Below are positions 24,658 through 32,138 of a DNA stretch of 41,085 nucleotides, piece after piece (within the stretch, counting starts at the first letter, position 1; each line of letters starts with the position of its first letter). This DNA comes from a virus, in IMG/VR virus record IMGVR_UViG_3300030098_000909, positions 1 through 41,085 of that record. One strand, written 5' to 3'. A program made the translations under genes and the position numbers. The notes below the pieces were generated by a model, which saw only the letters and a program-made list of their open reading frames with translations, was not told the DNA's origin and ran no database searches.

Positions 24658-25040
24658 TATGCGAGGTCTCCAAATACACAAATATTTGATTGTCCAGCAT
24701 CAGTTAGCGAGTTGCTAGAATTTCTATTTGACGTTCTAAACAAACTTGTTGTCCTATGACTTGCACTTGTAGTTCTAATACTAGCATTTCCTGATGCGCC
24801 ACTTTCTTCACCACTTTGTTCGCAAGTTGCATAAGTAGCATCACTCATATTATTGGTATAATTATAGGTGAATGAACCTGTCGCATTGTCTGTAAGTGAT
24901 GCAGTGTTTAAGGCGTTTTCTAAAGCAGGTGTAATGTTGTTTGAGTGTGCAAAAACTTTTACTGCTGCTTGCTTAGTCAACCCAACCGGACCAGTGCCAG
25001 CCTTATCTGCAATAGTGTCTACATTCAATACACTGGTCAT
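24657..25040 (-). CDS. adhesin-like protein, type A (copy 2)
   Basis: A 127-residue protein: MTSVLNVDTIADKAG, then TGPVGLTKQAAVKVFAHSN, LNTASLTDNATGSFTYNYTN, NNMSDATYATC and a Ser/Thr/Asn-rich variable part before CVFGDLA. LTKQ(A/S)A and TNNMS are shared with 27986-28378. GGAG lies before the ATG at 25040, which overlaps the upstream stop (ATGA). First gene of the second A-B-C triplet. Confidence 0.7.
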   Translation of the reverse strand: MTSVLNVDTIADKAGTGPVGLTKQAAVKVFAHSNNITPALENALNTASLTDNATGSFTYNYTNNMSDATYATCEQSGEESGASGNASIRTTSASHRTTSLFRTSNRNSSNSLTDAGQSNICVFGDLA

Positions 25041-25495
25041 ACGATACTCCAATAACCGTTAACAGTTACGGTTGCGTTCTGTGTGATAGGCCCAGCCGAT
25101 ACACCATTCTCATCGCTGTCAATTGTAATGTCTGCGCTGATGGTCTGCCCATTCAAACGGATGATGCTGTTGTTACCTTTGAACGGATAGCGTGTGTCAC
25201 TTTCTGTTTTAGTGTAACTGCTAGATATAGCAAAGGTGTCATAGACCACCATCTCAACAATGTCATTTAGGCTGGCGGCTGTAACTAATACAACGCTTGT
25301 GCCTGTTGTGGCTGCATAGTCAGTTCCGGGTTTGAGAAGCACCCCGTTTTGATACACGTCCATGTACAGGCTATCTGTATACTTTAGTGTCTTCGCATCG
25401 CCATCACTGCCACTGAATGTCGTTTGACTAGCTGTGGCTTGATATACGAAGCGGTTGCGAACACCAAACTCTGGAGATTTTCCTATGTATGGCAT
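25037..25495 (-). CDS. fibre protein, type D (copy 2)
   Basis: A 152-residue protein. The N-terminal beta domain contains TTFSGSDGDAKTLKY and DVYQNGVLLKPGTDYAA, a module frequent in phage fibres, and ASLNDIVEMVVYD. The C-terminal part reads IIRLNGQTISADITI, then AGPITQNATVTVNGYWSIV. The protein at 28375-28827 has the same order of a beta module followed by an NNQSLTVDTTI / GPFTVASGVTLTV repeat-like end. ATG at 25495 overlaps the preceding stop (TAATG). Leads the second adhesin cassette. Confidence 0.75.
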   Translation of the reverse strand: MPYIGKSPEFGVRNRFVYQATASQTTFSGSDGDAKTLKYTDSLYMDVYQNGVLLKPGTDYAATTGTSVVLVTAASLNDIVEMVVYDTFAISSSYTKTESDTRYPFKGNNSIIRLNGQTISADITIDSDENGVSAGPITQNATVTVNGYWSIV

Positions 25496-25821
25496 TATGG
25501 TTTCTCCGGCCACTTAACATCATCAAGTGATGTTGCAGTTTTTGTTATATCTCGTAAGTCTTGACGATACTTTTTTTGTGCATCCGTCATGGCAGGCGTA
25601 TCAGATGCGTCCCACCAATCTGTTTCTGATAATAATCTTGTACGCTCTAATCTTAAATCTTCAAGGCTGGCGGCTTTTTCTAACTCTGCTTGCTTTGTTG
25701 CCACAGTAGAAGCGTCCCAAGAAACCGTTTTTCCATCTTTATCAATAGCAACCGCATCGGACCCAGTGCCAGTTATGGAAACCACGTTATCATAGAGTTG
25801 ATATATTGCTTCGTGTTGCAT
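25495..25821 (-). CDS. tail assembly chaperone-like protein
   Basis: A 108-residue protein with a small N-terminal beta part, a helical AELEKAASLEDLRLERTRLL, then SETDWWDASDTPAMTDAQ and YRQDLRDIT...VKWPEKP. The RxxLLxxTDW...M...Q..YRQ.LRDI....DDV.WP pattern is the phage tail fibre assembly chaperone signature (XkdW/DUF4376-like group, from memory). It lies between adhesin genes, as such chaperones often do. Not expected in the mature virion. Confidence 0.8.
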   Translation of the reverse strand: MQHEAIYQLYDNVVSITGTGSDAVAIDKDGKTVSWDASTVATKQAELEKAASLEDLRLERTRLLSETDWWDASDTPAMTDAQKKYRQDLRDITKTATSLDDVKWPEKP

Positions 25822-26318
25822 TATTGTCCGATCTCCATGAGTGTTATACTGCTTGCGCCATTTAAATCAGTATCGCTTGATCCACCTCTGTTAATGTAAA
25901 TTGTCGCCGCACTGTTGTTATCTACATAGACCGTGTAATCTATTGCACTGGTAGTATTGTGGTCGTGGTAAATCTGACCACCAAAGTTTACCATTGTATA
26001 GTTGCTATATTGACCAGCCCTTGCTCCAAAAAAACGTGAACTAAATGCTGTGTCAGAACCAGTTTGTCCAATATCGTGATAAATCATGTGATAAGCACCG
26101 TAAGCCGCCCCTGTGTTATTTGATGAGGTGCAGAGACTATATGTCACAAGTATTTTGCTGGTCACATCAGTTGGTGTGATTGTAGCGGCTAATCCTGTTG
26201 CTTGTGGAGTGTTTGCACTTTGCGTCAAACTCTGCTCAGTTTCATAAAGCACATGGACTATTTGCAATATAGAACCTGATGCTGCTACGCCACCGCCGAT
26301 AATTTTAGTTAAGGGCAT
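25821..26318 (-). CDS. adhesin/fibre-tip protein, type E (copy 1)
   Basis: A 165-residue beta-rich protein: VAASGSILQIVHVLYETEQ, LAATITPTDVTSKILVTYSL, a Tyr/His-rich middle (YGAYHMIYHDIGQ) and GASSITLMEIGQ at the end. The ITPT..(T)SKILV and SSITLMEI blocks are typical of a common marine fibre-tip family. Related to 23343-23879. Probable receptor-facing module. Confidence 0.7.
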   Translation of the reverse strand: MPLTKIIGGGVAASGSILQIVHVLYETEQSLTQSANTPQATGLAATITPTDVTSKILVTYSLCTSSNNTGAAYGAYHMIYHDIGQTGSDTAFSSRFFGARAGQYSNYTMVNFGGQIYHDHNTTSAIDYTVYVDNNSAATIYINRGGSSDTDLNGASSITLMEIGQ

Positions 26319-26328
26319 AACCTATTCC

Positions 26329-26703
26329 TTATGCGTAAGGGCTGTCACCCAATACAGATGTATCCCAAGCAGCTTTGAGCTTTGCAATGGTGTCTGCGTC
26401 TGTAATTGCTTTTGCAGCAGGTGCATCACGCAAAGCCTTCTTCTTGTTGACAGAGTTAGTCTTTGCAGTTGCATCATCAGCTTCAAGAGCCTTCATGTAC
26501 ACAACATCCTCTGCATCAAGCAGTGGCTGACGTACTTCACGGATTTTGTCCTTAAAAATCTTTTTTGCTTCAGCCAAATCTTCAGAAATGACTTTGCCAC
26601 TCAGAGTCCATGCGCCTCTGAAGTGACGGTCTGATGGAACGGTAGCGGTTGAAGCATCAATCTGATTACCGTCCTTATCTACGATATATGTTGTTGGTGC
26701 CAT
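26329..26703 (-). CDS. tail assembly chaperone-like protein
   Basis: A 124-residue protein. VPSDRHFRGAWTLSGKVISEDL followed by EAKKIFKDKIREVRQPLLDAED, YMKALEADD and NKKKALRDA is the DR.FR.AW.(L/F)SG + helical pattern of tail fibre assembly chaperones in phages. AGGAG precedes its ATG. It lies between the two adhesin cassettes with two other chaperone-like genes, perhaps serving different fibres. Confidence 0.75.
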   Translation of the reverse strand: MAPTTYIVDKDGNQIDASTATVPSDRHFRGAWTLSGKVISEDLAEAKKIFKDKIREVRQPLLDAEDVVYMKALEADDATAKTNSVNKKKALRDAPAAKAITDADTIAKLKAAWDTSVLGDSPYA

Positions 26704-26713
26704 GAGGTTTCTC

Positions 26714-27190
26714 CTATGCGGCTACGGTTTCATCAGTGGCTAGCTCTTCACTAATCTTCCAAGCGTTGCGCCACTCTCTTGTCGCTGGAAGCTGTTCCTT
26801 GCGGCATATTACCATCTTTGGCTTATTACCGCTATCATAGTCTCGCCACACATGCTGTGGGCAGTCTTTCATAATCAAATACTCGATTGCTTGCTCTTCG
26901 GTCATCGCCTCGACAGGCTCAGTGTTATGGAGCAAATATCCTCTTGTGTGCTTTTTAAAGTCAGGCTGCGCTTCATCTTTGGCTAGTTCCCAGTATACTT
27001 GCACTGGTGGTAGGATGCCGCCCTGTAGCGCACAAGCCATCCAGTTAGGGTCAGGTACAAGTATCTTTGCACATTCGTCTATGCTGTCCTCATAGACTAC
27101 ACGATAGTCAGACTGTACACCGTCTAGGTTTTCTTTAGCCCAGCAGAGTCTGTCAAATAAGTGTGTGCCTTGAAATTCTGGTGTATCCAT
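26714..27190 (-). CDS. conserved protein with chaperone-like C-terminus
   Basis: A 158-residue soluble, acidic alpha/beta protein (LFDRLCWAKENLDGVQSDY; DPNWMACALQGGILPPVQVYW). Near the C-terminus it has PATREWRNAWKISEE, resembling the (D/R)xx(F/W)R.AW.(L/I)S motif of the adjacent chaperone. I recall homologs in marine phages without known function. A role in fibre assembly is inferred from position and motif. TAATG overlap with the type C adhesin gene downstream... its ATG overlaps that gene's stop. Confidence 0.6.
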   Translation of the reverse strand: MDTPEFQGTHLFDRLCWAKENLDGVQSDYRVVYEDSIDECAKILVPDPNWMACALQGGILPPVQVYWELAKDEAQPDFKKHTRGYLLHNTEPVEAMTEEQAIEYLIMKDCPQHVWRDYDSGNKPKMVICRKEQLPATREWRNAWKISEELATDETVAA

Positions 27191-27579
27191 TATGCTAAAT
27201 CTCCGTGAAATGAAACGCAGTTATGATTACAATCTTGCGTGGTTCCATCATCTTCTGTCTTAACTCTTTGTGTAGATGTTGTCCTTCGATTGTCGTGAGC
27301 TTCATCTCTAGTGCTTCTGTCCTGTAAAGAGTGACCCGTTGATGTACTTGCGGATATACAAAATTTTGCATTTCCAAAAGCACTAGTGACAGTTAAGGTG
27401 AAGTCACCCGCCGCCTCATCTGTTAATGACGAGTGATTTAAACTGTCATTTATTAAATTACTAGTGTACATTTGTGACTGTGACCACGCCTTTGCACTAC
27501 CATTCACCACAAACTGTGTATCAACTGACCCAGCGGTGCTGTGTTCTAGGGTATCTGCTTTTATCTTTCCTAGTGCCAT
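27190..27579 (-). CDS. adhesin-like protein, type C (copy 1)
   Basis: A 129-residue protein starting MALGKIKADTLEHSTAG, with TQFVVNGSAKAWSQS, LNHSSLTDEAAGDFTLTVTS and a hydrophilic, charged C-terminal half (RSTRDEAHDNRRTTSTQRV) ending FHGDLA. The DNA of the last codons is identical over 18 bases with the end of the type A gene at 27986. Last gene of the first triplet. Confidence 0.7.
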   Translation of the reverse strand: MALGKIKADTLEHSTAGSVDTQFVVNGSAKAWSQSQMYTSNLINDSLNHSSLTDEAAGDFTLTVTSAFGNAKFCISASTSTGHSLQDRSTRDEAHDNRRTTSTQRVKTEDDGTTQDCNHNCVSFHGDLA

Positions 27580-28005
27580 TACGCAATATCCCCCGCCATC
27601 ATAAAGGTAACATCTTCATCAGAACCGCCACTTATAACTCTAAAATGTTTGGTTGAAGTAGATTGCGTCCCATCATTTACTATTGACCTAGCACCAGTAG
27701 TTGTACCGTCTCTGTTTCCAGCATATCCCGCTTGTGCTGTTGCATCATTCGAAAAGTTATTAGTAAAATTTAATTCAAATTGAAGCGCACCACCATCACC
27801 AATCGAAGAAACATTAAGGCTATCGCCTACACCAGAGTTTCTTTTTGTTGGTGGGTTTGTGTCATCTATGCTAATCCAAACTTTCAATAACCCTTCTTGC
27901 ATAGACTGTGTAGCACTAGCACCAACCGTCACGGTGATGTCATTAGCAGTGCTTACGCCAGTGAGTTTGTTTGTTTTTACCTCACTCATGCTAAATCTCC
28001 GTGAA
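27192..28005 (-). repeat. 18-bp direct repeats at adhesin gene ends (27192-27209, 27988-28005)
   Basis: atgctaaatctccgtgaa is found identically at the 3' ends of the type C and type A genes of the first cassette; it encodes HGDLA and the stop on the minus strand. Other adhesin genes have diverged versions of this end. The copies flank the type B gene. Confidence 0.8.
27579..27989 (-). CDS. adhesin-like protein, type B (copy 1)
   Basis: A 136-residue protein starting MSEVKTNKLTGVSTAND, with ITVTVGASATQSMQEGLLKVW, a LNVSSIGDGGALQFELNFTN block and end FMMAGDIA. The signature residues 18-32 match the type B gene of the other cassette. Stop and start codons overlap neighbours on both sides. Predicted fibre-tip or adhesin subunit. 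Confidence 0.7.
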   Translation of the reverse strand: MSEVKTNKLTGVSTANDITVTVGASATQSMQEGLLKVWISIDDTNPPTKRNSGVGDSLNVSSIGDGGALQFELNFTNNFSNDATAQAGYAGNRDGTTTGARSIVNDGTQSTSTKHFRVISGGSDEDVTFMMAGDIA

Positions 28006-28378
28006 CATTAATAGTCAAATAATTGTCTTCACTTGAAGTATTTTGATATTGACTTGCAGTGGTAAAAGACCCCGAAGCATATGCAGATGATGCAGAAAAG
28101 CGACTATACCGAGAATTACTTCCGTTTAATCCTGTATAGTGAGAATTTGTAATAGATGCATATTGAGTACTAGACATATTATTAGTAAGTGATGTTGAAA
28201 AAATTCCTGTGCTAGTATCACTAAAACTGCTTACGTTGAAGGTGTCACCACCAGTATTTGCACCAAGTTTATCACCTCTTTGGTCAAACACACCAAACGC
28301 CTTTGCCGCACTTTGCTTAGTCAGCGTAGCCGCACCACCGGCGGTGCTTTGGATTGTATCTGCTTTTAATGTACTCAT
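27986..28378 (-). CDS. adhesin-like protein, type A (copy 1)
   Basis: A 130-residue protein: MSTLKADTIQSTAGGAATLT, KQSAAKAFGVFDQ, FNVSSFSDTSTGIFSTSLTN, NMSSTQYASITNS, then a Ser/Tyr/Asn-rich variable segment and VHGDLA. I recognise the STLKADTIQST..GGAATLTKQSAAKA opening as a recurrent marine phage fibre-like family. ATG overlaps the upstream type D stop (ATGA). Confidence 0.75.
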   Translation of the reverse strand: MSTLKADTIQSTAGGAATLTKQSAAKAFGVFDQRGDKLGANTGGDTFNVSSFSDTSTGIFSTSLTNNMSSTQYASITNSHYTGLNGSNSRYSRFSASSAYASGSFTTASQYQNTSSEDNYLTINVHGDLA

Positions 28379-28827
28379 AGCGTCACCAACGTCCCGCCAG
28401 ACTCGACTGTAAGAGTTACACCAGAAGCCACAGTAAACGGACCAGTTACGTTAGCGTTTTCTGTGGCTAGGATAGTGGTGTCTACAGTTAGGCTTTGATT
28501 GTTTGTGCGGAAGATACCGCCGGACTTAAAGTTGCCTCTATTTTCTGTGGCAGGTGAGATGGATCCACTGGTCACACCCATGTACATAACAAAGATATTA
28601 TTGCCAGAGTTACTTGATGGCGCTTCATCAAACGTAAGAGTGGCTCCGTCAGGTACGGTATATGATCCAGTTGGCTCTTGAACCACCCCATCTACGGAAA
28701 CGACTATATCTTCTGCACGAACCGTCTGATTAAGAGTAAAGGTGGTAGTGCTTCCATCACCACTAAACTCCTGTCTTGTAGGTCTGGCCTGAAAACTAGG
28801 CACTATAGTATTGCCAAGAAGAGGCAT
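28375..28827 (-). CDS. fibre protein, type D (copy 1)
   Basis: A 150-residue beta protein: RQEFSGDGSTTTFTLNQTV, VSVDGVVQEPTGSYTV, FDEAPSSNSGNNIFVMYMG, then FRTNNQSLTVDTTI and GPFTVASGVTLTVESGGTLV. The first part is a module seen in many phage fibres, the second a short stem or capping element. It heads the first adhesin cassette. Related in layout to 25037-25495. Confidence 0.78.
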   Translation of the reverse strand: MPLLGNTIVPSFQARPTRQEFSGDGSTTTFTLNQTVRAEDIVVSVDGVVQEPTGSYTVPDGATLTFDEAPSSNSGNNIFVMYMGVTSGSISPATENRGNFKSGGIFRTNNQSLTVDTTILATENANVTGPFTVASGVTLTVESGGTLVTL

Positions 28828-29156
28828 CAGGTGATCTCCATTATACTCGCTACAGTATCTAAGCTGTTTGCCGTGTCACTTTGCACAATCAAGCTATGCC
28901 CTGTTTCCATGACAATCTTGTTACCTGCCATATATTCAAAACTAGATGCCGCAGGAATCGGTATGTCTTTTGCCAAAAACACCATATCGCCAGCGTTTAG
29001 CTTTATGTCAGCAGTGATTTGGGCAGATGAAGTGTTCGCCAGAGTCAGACCAATAACAACGGTAGTGGTGGAACTTGGCACGGTGTAAACAGCCATGTCT
29101 GAATTGGCACTGGCTGTTCCACCGTTGAACACCTTATTTTTAAAGGTATTAGCCAT
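28827..29156 (-). CDS. small virion/fibre-associated protein
   Basis: A 109-residue beta protein (VYTVPSSTTTVVIGLTLANTS, LNAGDMVFLAKDIPIPAAS, KIVMETGHSLIVQSDTAN). The pattern resembles jelly-roll accessory domains that recur near phage fibres. GGAG-type site AGGAGTAGAAC before the ATG. No function known. Confidence 0.65.
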   Translation of the reverse strand: MANTFKNKVFNGGTASANSDMAVYTVPSSTTTVVIGLTLANTSSAQITADIKLNAGDMVFLAKDIPIPAASSFEYMAGNKIVMETGHSLIVQSDTANSLDTVASIMEIT

Positions 29157-29165
29157 GTTCTACTC

Positions 29166-29618
29166 CTATGCTACATCATCTAGCAAAGCACATACTATAC
29201 ATTCGGCTGTTGATGCAGATGAAATAGCGTGTATATCCGCTACAGTTGTGTTTGGCAGTCTGGCTACGAAAGCCTCGCTTGGGCCAATAGTAATACCGTC
29301 ATTTGCACTAGAAGATGCGGTGCCTGCATCCAGAACTATGAAAATACTACGACTGTTAGTGTCGATGTTCTTGATAAACAAAAACTTTACTTTGTCGCCC
29401 GTAGCCACAGCGGTGGGGGCTGTGTCGTCGTCAACTGCGGTGTAATCTGTGTAATTACCAGCGATCAAGTCTGTGCTTGAGTTAGAGACGCTAGTCTTTT
29501 TGTAATACCACTTATCGTTAGCATCAGCGGGAGTAACAGTCATGCTTGCAGAAAAGGTCTTAGCAATCTCGTCTGGCAAAACTGTCGCCTGTATTGTTGC
29601 GGATCCATCATTTGCCAT
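29166..29618 (-). CDS. beta-rich virion/fibre-associated protein
   Basis: A 150-residue protein (SATIQATVLPDEIAKTFSAS, WYYKKTSVSNSSTDLI, KVKFLFIKNIDTNSRSIFIV). The FLFIKN-D---SIFI segment resembles that in the next gene (FFIIKNSLSGS), suggesting two related beta modules. AGGAG is well placed. Structural role inferred. Confidence 0.65.
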   Translation of the reverse strand: MANDGSATIQATVLPDEIAKTFSASMTVTPADANDKWYYKKTSVSNSSTDLIAGNYTDYTAVDDDTAPTAVATGDKVKFLFIKNIDTNSRSIFIVLDAGTASSSANDGITIGPSEAFVARLPNTTVADIHAISSASTAECIVCALLDDVA

Positions 29619-29627
29619 TTTTAACTC

Positions 29628-30140
29628 CTATCCTAAAGCTATGGCTAAAGCAGTAGCTGTACCAGCGACCTCTGCACTACTACCTACGTTAAAAGATGTA
29701 GCAAGTCCAGTGACTGCCGCCCCTGATCCTGCACCATCACAGAACACAATGTCAGATGTACCATTTGGTATAGACACTGTAGCTCCTGATCCTTGTTGTA
29801 TAGTGGCTGCTCTGCTACCAGACAAAGAATTTTTTATAATAAAAAATTTACTGGTGGTGTTTGGTGCAATCGTAACCACGTTTGTGCCACCAAGATCAGA
29901 ACCACTATCTTTTAAATTAATTACAGAGAACATACCAGTCTGAACATTACTGGAGCCAGAGGTCGGAGACCCTAACCTTACGGTCAAGTCTGTGGTCAGG
30001 TCAGAGGCTGTTAAGTCAGTAGCGCCTGTTATTCTATCAAATATATCAAAGTTAAAGTTGGTGACATCGCCCCAACTACCAGAAAGTTCACCTGTAGCTG
30101 GTTTTTCTATACCAAGGTTTGTACTAAACGAGCTTGCCAT
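29628..30140 (-). CDS. tail fibre protein with phage fibre N-terminal motif
   Basis: A 170-residue protein. NLGIEKPATGELSGSWGDVTNFNFDIFDRI is the (L/I)E.P..GE.SG.WGD..N.N...(L/F)D motif seen at the N-terminus of many phage tail fibres (residues 8-37). The rest is beta with TNVVTIAPNTTSKFFIIKN. The end AVTGLATSFNVGS is a fibre-like tail. Confidence 0.75.
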   Translation of the reverse strand: MASSFSTNLGIEKPATGELSGSWGDVTNFNFDIFDRITGATDLTASDLTTDLTVRLGSPTSGSSNVQTGMFSVINLKDSGSDLGGTNVVTIAPNTTSKFFIIKNSLSGSRAATIQQGSGATVSIPNGTSDIVFCDGAGSGAAVTGLATSFNVGSSAEVAGTATALAIALG

Positions 30141-30149
30141 CTGTTACTC

Positions 30150-30716
30150 CTATGCCGCCTTATCTGTCCAAGACGGTGTTTGTGACGGCGTTACGTCGCC
30201 CCAATTTGTTGTAGCCCCTGTTACAACACCCCAGTTTGGAGTTTGCGCTGCTACAATCTCTGTATAAATAAGGACTATACCAGTATTTCCCGTCGCTGTA
30301 ACCCCTGTTGGAAAAACTCCTAAAGATAGTATTGGGGCAACAGTTCCTGTATCTGTCTCCCCGGTCCCTGTAACACCCGTAACAGAAAGTAAAGAAGACC
30401 CACTAATGCCCTCCTCACCCAGACTTGTTGTGGCTACCGCGCCAACACCTATTACCCTTGCTCCGGCGTTGGTCTGTTCATCGCCAAGAGCAGAGGTTCC
30501 TGCTACACCCGTGACTGAGAAAAGGGCTGTTCCTATTAAAACTGGGTTTCCTGCGGTTCCCGTAGCCGAAACACCCGTGGGTACATGAAGCACCGCTCCT
30601 GCTGGCGTTACAGCCCCAGCGGATGCTGTAGCTGAGACCCCTGTGACAGATATGGGTATGGCTTGGTTCCAAGGACCCTCGCCCCAAGTGCCTCTACCCC
30701 ATCCCGCTATGCTCAC
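30150..30716 (-). CDS. repetitive beta virion protein with WG motif
   Basis: A 188-residue protein beginning MSIAGWGRGTWGEGPWNQ, then about six imperfect repeats of 20-25 residues around SVTGVSATASAGAV/PTGVSATGTAGNP/SVTGVAGTSALGDE, and NWGVVTGATTNWGDVTPSQTP (two WG units, residues 161-181). No Cys. A repetitive fibre or surface protein is likely. The GWGxGTWG start is shared with the tail hub. Confidence 0.7.
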   Translation of the reverse strand: MSIAGWGRGTWGEGPWNQAIPISVTGVSATASAGAVTPAGAVLHVPTGVSATGTAGNPVLIGTALFSVTGVAGTSALGDEQTNAGARVIGVGAVATTSLGEEGISGSSLLSVTGVTGTGETDTGTVAPILSLGVFPTGVTATGNTGIVLIYTEIVAAQTPNWGVVTGATTNWGDVTPSQTPSWTDKAA

Positions 30717-30728
30717 CGTATTACTCCG

Positions 30729-31181
30729 TTACGCTATACGAATAATAGCGTTGCTTGCATCGGCTGTTGGGAATTGAATGGTAAAAGTGCCGGATGTTGA
30801 GGTTTTATTAGATGTAAAATCCAACACAGCCACAGCTTTGTTGCTGTTAGTGCTGTTATATATTAAAGCACCCATCGCAGTAATCGTAGCCGTAGTAAAG
30901 CTAAGATCTGCAAAATCAGTAAACGCTGTGGTTCCAGATGTAGTTGGCGCGACTTTTGTAAGTGTGCCACCCCCAGTTGCATATGAGCCACTAGAAGCTA
31001 CCTCACCTGTTGTGGTAAATGCCGTGGTTGTCGCCCCTAAAGTGGCTGTGGTGCTAGACTTTCCGCCACTGCTTTCTGCATATAGAGCCAGTTTAAAGGC
31101 GTTACCGTTTGTTGCGAAATTGTGTGTGCCCAACATCAACTCTTGTTTGAATGCGGTACACATTGCTTGTGCTATTGCCAT
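30729..31181 (-). CDS. conserved marine-phage virion protein
   Basis: A 150-residue protein: MCTAFKQELMLGTHNFATNG, FKLALYAESS, TTSGTTAFTDFADLSF, MGALIYNSTNSNKAVAVLDF and FPTADASNAIIRIA. This pattern is very common in uncultured marine phage genomes and appears a single beta domain. GGAG precedes the ATG. It lies between neck and fibre genes, so a tail decoration or connector role is possible. Confidence 0.75.
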   Translation of the reverse strand: MAIAQAMCTAFKQELMLGTHNFATNGNAFKLALYAESSGGKSSTTATLGATTTAFTTTGEVASSGSYATGGGTLTKVAPTTSGTTAFTDFADLSFTTATITAMGALIYNSTNSNKAVAVLDFTSNKTSTSGTFTIQFPTADASNAIIRIA

Positions 31182-31468
31182 TATAGTCTCCCTATAGCGT
31201 CAGCTAGTTGATGTTGACCCGCCTCACGGACCTTCGCACAAATTGTAGCACGTTCTTCTTTTCTAGCCAACTCTACATAATATTGCACTAAATTTCTAAC
31301 ACGATCCTTAAAAGCCTCTGCCTGCAATCTAATTGGTTCAGGGGCTTCATCGGATATATATAATATCTTATCGGCTGCCATATCAGCTATTTGGTCGTTA
31401 GATAATCCGCCGTTATCAGAGGATATTACCTTAACAGAGCCTACGGATGCTACGTTAACCTCAAACAT
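31181..31468 (-). CDS. small helical protein of the tail region
   Basis: A 95-residue protein with a short beta N-terminus and a helical rest (IRLQAEAFKDRVRNLVQYYVEL, then EERATICAKVREAGQHQLADAI). The start at 31468 has GGGAG at 8 bases; the in-frame upstream TTG is rejected. Its start overlaps the end of the Rossmann protein gene by 8 bases. Function unknown; probably an assembly factor. Confidence 0.65.
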   Translation of the reverse strand: MFEVNVASVGSVKVISSDNGGLSNDQIADMAADKILYISDEAPEPIRLQAEAFKDRVRNLVQYYVELARKEERATICAKVREAGQHQLADAIGRL

Positions 31469-32138
31469 GATCATGTCTCCCAAAAATAACCGGATTTGAT
31501 TCTACCGGTTCTGGCGGTCTTATATCAGACTGTTTTGTTATTAATATGTTGCCCCCTTCAATCGTTTGAACTAAAGGATCATCTAGCCTATGGTAACCAT
31601 ACAGTTTTTCATTATCTGGGACATTTGTGTCTAACAACCCGGAACGGTGAGCTATCTCTAATTTTATTCCCTTCGATGCAGCAATTGCACACCAAAACTC
31701 TACACAAGCTCTTCCTGACTCAGCCATGTTTACGTTTTTATAAGTAAAATCAATACCGTACAAACAAATCTTCGTTACTTTTTTCCAAATGGCATAAGCC
31801 ACCGCATAAGCCACCGTGTTGTTAAAATAACAATAACCTGTTGATTTTACAACCTTTTCAAGAGGATAAGGTTTTATGGCTGGAAAATCATTGTGTTTTT
31901 GGCACGAGTATATTGTGTTTTTATTTTTAAGTAAAAACTCTCTAGCTATTCCGGTTTGAGAACCAGCGTTTTCAGTATCTAAAAAACGAGAAACAGGGTC
32001 CATCATAAACGTCTTATCGACGTGTATAATACCTCCGATACAATTAATTCCCCAAACTTCATCAAAAGTTTGAGAGGCAACTCTTGCGGCTATGTAGTCG
32101 GCATAACTGCCTCCTAAGCCAACGATGGCAACTTTCAT
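31461..32138 (-). CDS. Rossmann-fold enzyme, DUF115/GT42-like
   Basis: A 225-residue protein: N-terminal VAIVGLGGSYADYIA (nucleotide-binding-type G-x-G-x-S loop), DEVWGINCIGG, DKTFMMDPVSRF, and KICLYGIDFTYKN. The GIDF motif followed by a polar stretch and a conserved YGYHRLDDPLV end recalls DUF115/MptE-like proteins and GT42 sialyltransferases. A sugar-nucleotide or pterin substrate is therefore possible. I recognise close relatives in marine phages. It is embedded between neck and fibre genes; a role in modifying virion proteins or host surface sugars is inference. Confidence 0.6.
   Translation of the reverse strand: MKVAIVGLGGSYADYIAARVASQTFDEVWGINCIGGIIHVDKTFMMDPVSRFLDTENAGSQTGIAREFLLKNKNTIYSCQKHNDFPAIKPYPLEKVVKSTGYCYFNNTVAYAVAYAIWKKVTKICLYGIDFTYKNVNMAESGRACVEFWCAIAASKGIKLEIAHRSGLLDTNVPDNEKLYGYHRLDDPLVQTIEGGNILITKQSDIRPPEPVESNPVIFGRHDHV

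Larger units (their letters stand above)
23876..28827 (-). repeat. duplicated D-A-B-C adhesin gene cassette
   Basis: Two four-gene sets lie in the same order and orientation: D 28375, A 27986, B 27579, C 27190, and D 25037, A 24657, B 24250, C 23876 (left ends). Equivalent genes share their own signatures (A: LTKQ.A.K.F and TNNMS; B: VTVGA.ATQS; C: FV.NGS.K.W). A type E gene follows each set, directly after the second and after two chaperone-like genes in the first. Divergence is high at protein level, so the duplication is old or was acquired in parallel. Confidence 0.75.
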
